From: Henckelia pumila
Lineage: Eukaryota; Streptophyta; Magnoliopsida; Lamiales; Gesneriaceae
Assembly (NCBI RefSeq): GCF_033568475.1
Contig: NC_133123.1
Coordinates: 23,484,622-23,548,621, forward strand
Direction: 5' to 3'
Length of the DNA: 64,000 bases
Position 1 is the first letter of the stretch. Every line of letters begins with the position of its first letter. Of the stretch, positions 58,088 to 64,000 are shown piece by piece. Under the pieces are notes generated by a model. It was not told the DNA's origin and did no database searches. It saw only the letters and a program-made list of their open reading frames with translations. A program made the position numbers and the translations under genes.

Positions 58088-59360
58088 TGTAATGACCCTT
58101 ACCTGGATCACCTACTAAACAGAACTTAAGCATGCATTTAACTTAATAAACAGATATCAGAATAAACTGCGGAAACATTTCTAAAATTACAATCTCAAGG
58201 CAAAGAATCTGTAAATATCCAAAATAGATTATACAACCAGATCGAACAACTATAAGAATCCAAATAACAACAGAATAAAATCTAGGCGAAGCTCCAGCTG
58301 GCCAACAACTGCCTAGCCCCTCTTGGATCCACCCGCCTCATCCAATCGCAAACCTGCCCCATGGAATAGGGTGTCCAGAAACACAGAGTACGAGACGTGA
58401 GCATAAAACGCTTAGTACGAGAGTATGAGTATACATGCATGCAAAGTGAACTCCCTATAACTCGAGGTCAAAGATCAGATAACAGAGACAGACCGGGCCC
58501 TGGTATGTAGCACGCTGTGCCGTCGCTTCAGGAGGTGGCTCCCATACCATAATACCAGTGGATTTACCGGACCCAAAGCCATGGAAGTCCATCCACTAAC
58601 AGGATAGGGTACAACCCTACTAATAGACATCTCGAAGGAGATAGCTCAGTATGCAAATGAATGCAGCATAAATCAATGACATATAAACCATGCAGTCACA
58701 TAATACATGCATACTCAGTCAGGATATCTCGAATAGTACTTTCGTAAATCAAATCAGTGCAAGCTCTACCAACTCTAGGTCCACGCCTATAGTCTGATCT
58801 ACACTGCCAAATGATACTACTATCATTTAAGTGCTTTAAAAGCCTTAACTAAGCTATTGCATACTCCTAAATATTTATAGGAAGCAAAAGCTATACCTTC
58901 GTCCGTCGTTAGCTCTTTGATGTCGATGCCTTCAAAACTTGGGCACAACTCCGCTACGACTATCGAACGCCTCGACGACTCCCGGGTCAAGCCTAGGAAG
59001 GCTAGAACAACTCGAATACGACTAGAGTAGAGAGGAAATCCGGAATTGGCAATTGAAAATGAATTCTCGACCTTCTATTTATAGACAACGATCGGAACGT
59101 CCGAACCTCGATCGGAACGTCCGATCCTGCCATCGGAGCTTTCGAAGATCCTGATCTGCCACGTGTCAAAATATCACTTGTTGACTTCGGATAGGGGTGA
59201 TCGAAACTTCCGATCCTGCCACACGTCATGCCTGACGTAATACCATCGGAGCTTCCGATCCTGCATCGGAGCTTCCGAACTCACCTTCGGAGCTTCCGAA
59301 CTCTTCCCAAGTAATTATGATTAATTTTTTAATTACTGATTTTGGTTACGGGCTACTACA
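58088..59360 (-). repeat. 5' LTR of element B
   Basis: 1273 bp, matching 43200-44510 but 38 bp shorter, mostly because the promoter-side array has fewer units. Flanked by ctaat at 59361-59365. Confidence 0.92.
59076..59083 (-). promoter_or_regulatory. TATA box of the element B 5' LTR
   Basis: The complement reads TATAAATA within CTATAAATAG. Immediately upstream in the element's sense lie the CGGAGCTTCCG-type units (59088-59307), a CCACGTGTC G-box (59159-59167) and a TGACGT motif (59232-59237). That is a coherent core promoter plus upstream elements, read from motifs only. Confidence 0.6.
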
Positions 59361-60872
59361 CTAATAATCATGTAACAATAATACAAAATAAATAATAAAA
59401 TAAAATAATTGTTAAATAATAATAATTATAATATTTCATTGAAATAAAATTATTTTTTAAAAATACTAATAATAATAATATTAAGATTAATAACTATTAG
59501 TTTTATGATAACGAAAATTGTATAATAATTAATATAGTATTAATATAAATTTAATTATTTAATAATAATAATATTTTTTTAGTCGTTATTTTGAATTTTA
59601 GTTAAAAATTTATTTGATAATTAATAATAATTTCATTCCAATTTTAGTTAAGAAATTATTTGATAATTACAAAATTATTTCATTCAATTTTTGTTTCATT
59701 TTTTGGTACAAATCATTTGAATGGAATAGACCTATCATTTCATTCTTATTCTTATTGCATTCCAAAGTTTATTTCATTCCTACCTTATTCCATTCTAGCA
59801 TATCAATCATGGGCTTAGAGGAAATCCTCTTCTTGGACGAACTGATCAAGGATTTTTGTTATTTTATAATTTCTGATGTCTTACTGATATATGACAAAAT
59901 TACGAGAAATTTCAAAAATATTAAAATTAGTTGTCAGCGTACATAAATATAGTATTTAGGCTTTTTAAGGTAGATCAAAATATTATATTATATAAATAAA
60001 ATAATTAAAAGGGTGTTATTGTCTAGTAGTAAATTAATAGTTAAATTGGAGTTTGATTAACATATTTTGGAGTGTAAATATATAATATTCTCTTTACTAA
60101 ATTAGAGCTTAAAATAACTAAATTTGTTGTCAGGACATGTTTCTTGATAAACCAATTTTTTTCTCAAATTACACATATTTACCTATATTTTGCATTTTTA
60201 AATGATAATTTCAACTCTAACATAAAAATTTATGATTTTTTATACAAAAATCATTTAAAGGCAAAAATTTTAATATGTTTGCATATAGCACGCTGCATGT
60301 GATAAAAAAAAACAGAATACTAATTTATATTAGAGTAAATCTTTTGTGAGACGATATTACAGATCTTTATTAACAAGATGAGTCAATTATGTTCATATTT
60401 AAAATAAAAAATAATACTTTTACATGAAAAGTAATGTCTTCACTCAAATAAAAAAAAAATCTAATTTACAAAATTTATCCATAAAATTATCTCAGAGGAG
60501 TTTTTTTGTGTTTATAATATCATGCTATCACCGCATATATAGTTTTGAATTTGGATACATTTGTTTCCAAATCCCTATAGTTTTGTCATTTCTTTCGGAT
60601 AATAGTATGTGTGAAAAAGTAATGGTGAGTCCACATCTTAAGAAGTGTAGTGGGGGATGTAGGCCATATCATACCACTACCACTTACTTTTGGAATGAAA
60701 TTCAAAAATCCAGGTTACTATTTAGTACAATATACAAAAAGAAAGAGACCTGAGTAAAAAAACAGACAAGAAAACAACTTCTTCTATACCAATCCCCACA
60801 ATCTCCGACTAACATAATAAAATAAAATAAAATTGAAGGAATAAAACTTTAAAACCCCCCAAACTATCTATA
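59361..60872. other. AT-rich intergenic stretch
   Basis: This is the flank beyond element B and the 3' side of the receptor kinase gene. The first 450 bp are rich in AAT/ATT runs and CATTCC/TTATTCC motifs that mirror the other flank of B at 42600-42700 (see findings). No gene is recognised; the frame at 60424-60753 has no family resemblance. Confidence 0.5.
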
Positions 60873-63800
60873 TTAACATTCCACAACTGTTGGCTTTTGT
60901 GGCTCGGGAAAATCCAGCACCACGTCACCACTTCCGCAGCCCCCGCTCCCCGGCAATTTCCGGCTAGGCTTGGCTTCATGCAACATCGATAAAACGTCCC
61001 TCATGGAGGGCCGGTCAGCCGGATTCCGGCTCGTGCATAGCAATGCAACCCTAAGGACTAACATCATCTCCTCCCGAACGGAACTACACGACGCGCCTGC
61101 GTTATTATCTAATACATCGATTAAACTATCTTTCGTCTTGATCTTGGACCTCACCCAATCCACTATACTGTTTCCATCCCCGAACTGTGCGTCGACCGAT
61201 CTTTTCCCCGTCAAGATTTCCATTAGTACCACCCCATAACTGTAGATATCACTCTTCTCATCGACTTGTAAAGTGTAAGCATATTCTGCCAAAAACAAAA
61301 TAAAGACACAATTTTGAAATTTATTTCATAAGAATTAATTAAAAAAACGTTAAATTAAGAACCAATATCGTATCTTTGTTTCGAGAACAAGTTGGCAAAT
61401 TCATGGTGGGTCCTCAGTAATTGAGTAAAGGCTAATACTAAAGTGAAAAGAAGAGTTCACGCCTAATAGTGGGCAGCCCACTAAACAGTAGGAAATCGCG
61501 GCGACAAAGGGGCAAAGAGAATGAAATGCATAAAAAATTCAATATTACATATCCATATGAAATCAAACTTTTTGATGAATTGAATTGTGTCTATTTGGAG
61601 GTGACAAATTTCAACCTACTATTAAATTTTATATTTTGTAAAAAAAAATTTCGACGGCGACTTTTCGATTAGTGGATCGATATATATAGACTATTGTAAG
61701 AAGGTTTTCTTGGCGCCTAAAAGTGTGTATTGTGATTTGAAAATTGTGGATTTTGTTGGTGCTAGCTAGTTGAGGGCCAATCAAGAAACTATATATTATG
61801 CACAATAAGAAAACTTTGAAAAACATAGCCCATTTGGTTATCCTTATCAACGGAAAGGGACCCCAAATGCATCACATGAGACGTGACACCACATTTTGCA
61901 CGCAAAGGGAACACATATATCTCGTCACCCTACACAACGAACTAGAAACCAATGTAACCAAAGAAAAAGGCATGCATGACACCCTTCTCTTATTCCTATT
62001 TCCTAGCCCACCAAAAAGAAAAGTAAATAATAAATTAATAAATAGATAAAGTAAATATGTCAACCATGTTGTCTCAAGAGTCAATATTTACAAATTGTAA
62101 AATCTTCCAATAACTTTCTTTCAACTCCTACTTCGCATGCATGCTTAGTACAAAGTTGAGCTTGGGGTGGACTATGGAGGGACTAGGTCTCGTTTTCTCA
62201 AGAATATATGATTGAAACCAAATTAATTAACATAAAAAGTGATTGAAAAGATGGAGATTTCTTGGACCTAACCTGGTGCAATGAAACCATATGATCCAGC
62301 AATGACAGACATCGATTCGTCGTTCTGGATCAACTTGGCCACTCCAAAGTCGGCCACCCGAGCCTCCATCTCGGCGTCCAAAAGTATGTTACTCGGCTTC
62401 AAGTCACGATGGACGATCACCGGATCACAGTCGTGATGAAGATAACATATCCCTTGCGCAACTCCTAATGCAATGTTATACCTTGTGACCCAATCCGCCA
62501 CGAAATTGTCGCACTTATCCTTCCCATGTAACAAGTCGTCTAGGCTCCCGTTGGGCATGTACTCGTACAACAACATGGTGCATTGGTTGTTAGTGCAACA
62601 ACCCAATAACCTTACAATATTGCGATGTCTCACATTACCTAAGACATCGACCTCTGCTAACACACCTCTCCTCCTCCTGATGGCATCCTTGTGCTTCCCC
62701 CATAGCTTCTTGACGGCTATGATCTCGCCGCCAGGCATCTCGGCCTTGTAGACGGTCCCCGTGGACCCCATCCCGACGATCTTATCCGTCATGTTTATGC
62801 ACTCGAGCACATCTTCGGCCGTGAAATTCAGCCGTTGGAAAGCGGTGAGTTTCCACGGCCCGACTTCCCGGTCGTCCGAGAATTTCCGGCCGTATTTGGC
62901 CTGGAAACACCTACTTCCGGCGATGAGTATAAACAAGCCAACACCAAATGCTGTGGCCATGATCCATACAATGGCACCGGCCGTCTTCTTCGGCTCGCGG
63001 CGGATTTCCACCGCTCCGGCTTCGAGCCCGTCTTCCCGGCAAGGTTTGTTGAGAATTTCACCGCAGAGCCCTTCGTTTCCAGCGAATGATGATGGGTGAA
63101 GGGAAGAAAATAGTAATCCTGATGAAGGAACAGGGCCTGTGAGCTGATTGTATGATACATTGAAATTCTCCAATGTGCTGCAGTTGTTGAAATTAGAGGG
63201 GATCGCCCCTGTAAGAAAATTATGGGACAAATCAACGGCTGTTATGGACGGGAGTGCTGAAATCTCCCATGGAATGATTCCTGTCAGGGAATTTTGGCGT
63301 AAGTTTAGGGTGACTAGCTTCTCACAATGGCCAATGTCCCATGGAATGCTGCCACTGAAATTGTTTCCATCAAGCTCGATCCTGTAAAATTTACAACACC
63401 CGATAAAATCAGGGATTTTTCCATTGAGATTAGCAGAGCTTGCCAAGAAAATCTGTAAACTCGGTGCTTTCCATATGCTATCCGGCAGCTCGGAATTGAA
63501 AGAATTCTCTGATATGTTCAAGAACTCCATTTTTGCAGCATTGCCAAAATCTTTGGGGATTGGCCCGGACAGGTCGTTTTCGCTTAAATCAAAGTAAGTG
63601 AGGTTTGGCAATGAGCCAAATCCGACCGGAATCGACCCGTTGAGCCTGTTGTTTTGAATCCTCACTCTTGTTAAAGCCGTGCAATTTGCTAAAGTTGGAG
63701 GGATTTCACCAATAAGCTGGTTGGCAAACAGAATGAGCTTCATCAGCATGTTGCTGAGGCAAAGATTTGGTGGAATAGGACCCGACAGTGAATTCGAGGA

Positions 63801-64000
63801 GACATCGAGTTGCTTTAACTTCCCATTCGAGCCGAGTGTTTGAGGTAACATCCCTGAAAAAGAATTGTTCCAGATATACAAGATTTCCAAATTGGGAAGC
63901 TCACCAATCCCTCGTGGAATTTCCCCTGTCAGCTTGTTGTCCATCAACGACAGCCTGTTTAGCTCTTTCAAATCTGAAAATCTTCTAGGGATTTCGCCTG
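60873..64000 (-). CDS. LRR receptor-like kinase PXY/TDR type, 5' end outside window
   Basis: Two exons are visible: 62273 to beyond 64000, and 60873-61285, joined by a 987-bp intron (GT-AG) in the APE motif of the kinase. From the window edge: about 13 leucine-rich repeats of the LxxLxLxxNxLxGxIP plant type, a Cys pair (NEGLCGEILNKPC), a transmembrane helix (AGAIVWIMATAFGVGLFILI), then PWKLTAFQRLNFTAEDVLEC and an RD-type kinase: glycine loop GMGSTGTV, Lys in IIAVKKL, HRDLKPSN, DFG, APE. The order and many blocks (IPWDIGHCEKL, GIIPWEIS, RRRRGVLAEVDVLGNVRHRN) match PXY/TDR, the receptor for the CLE41/CLE44 (TDIF) peptide that maintains vascular cambium. The intron position is also that of PXY. 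Its close paralogues PXL1/PXL2 are the alternative. The frame is intact. Confidence 0.9.

Larger units (their letters stand above)
43200..59360 (-). mobile_element. Ty3/gypsy chromovirus B, split by element C
   Basis: Total span 16.2 kb, of which 47708-56657 is a later insertion (plus one copy of its duplication), so B itself is about 7.2 kb. The LTRs are 43200-44510 and 58088-59360, ending in CTACTACA, flanked by ctaat on both sides (43195-43199; 59361-59365). On the minus strand the order is 5' LTR (58088-59360), primer site, gag, protease, [C], RT, RNase H, integrase, chromodomain, polypurine tract, 3' LTR. The gag-protease frame before C and the pol frame after it are continuous across the insertion point. 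Stops and shifts make it inactive. The family belongs to the same broad chromovirus group as A and C. Confidence 0.93.

Noticed and set aside
60424-60753. 109-codon frame downstream of the receptor kinase gene
   Set aside because: AT-rich, hydrophobic by composition only, no family and no regulatory context.

Overview
This is a plant nuclear genome window, almost certainly from a eudicot. It has spliced genes with AT-rich introns, plant-specific families (tonoplast aquaporin TIP5;1, a CNR6-type PLAC8 protein, an AKR4-type aldo-keto reductase, a low-phytic-acid LPA1-like P-loop protein, and a PXY/TDR-type LRR receptor kinase) and plant Ty3/gypsy chromoviruses. I cannot name the species from sequence alone.

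Layout. Positions 1-2830: a LINE relic (minus strand) split by a small gag-only LTR element (26-2672, 5-bp duplication ttcac). 4193-17175: a 13-kb Tekay/Del-like Ty3 element on the minus strand (A; duplication catac), whose gag is interrupted by a solo LTR of a related family (10709-13577; duplication cctgt). A also carries an apparent 202-bp spliceosomal intron just before the protease. 17176-43199 is the gene-bearing part: CNR6-like (18895-22605, +), TIP5;1 (23251-24614, +), a 6-kb AT-rich gap with small transposon relics, an aldo-keto reductase (30727-32835, +) and a 15-exon LPA1-like gene (34299-40480, -), then a gap holding a tRNA-derived SINE (42716-42968). 43200-59360: a second Ty3 element (B; duplication ctaat) into which a third, C (47708-56657; duplication gtact), inserted in the same orientation. 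60873 to the window end: the 3' part of a PXY/TDR receptor kinase gene (-).

All three large Ty3 elements use an initiator-Met-tRNA type primer site, end in a chromodomain-like tail, and are broken by stops or frameshifts. They look immobile as autonomous elements, although their LTRs, target duplications, primer sites and polypurine tracts are still readable. About half of the window is transposon. The five host genes have no evident common pathway. All exon coordinates were derived by hand from splice signals and reading-frame continuity and need transcript support.

The observations most worth a second look are: the candidate intron in element A; a TGA at the same conserved tryptophan codon in B and C; paired GC-rich hairpins in the C LTR; a different number of promoter-side repeats in the two B LTRs; the gag-only element nested in a LINE; a 121-bp solo LTR with a clean duplication; and the SINE with a 14-bp duplication. 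I found no defence, CRISPR or operon-like system, and none is expected in this kind of sequence.
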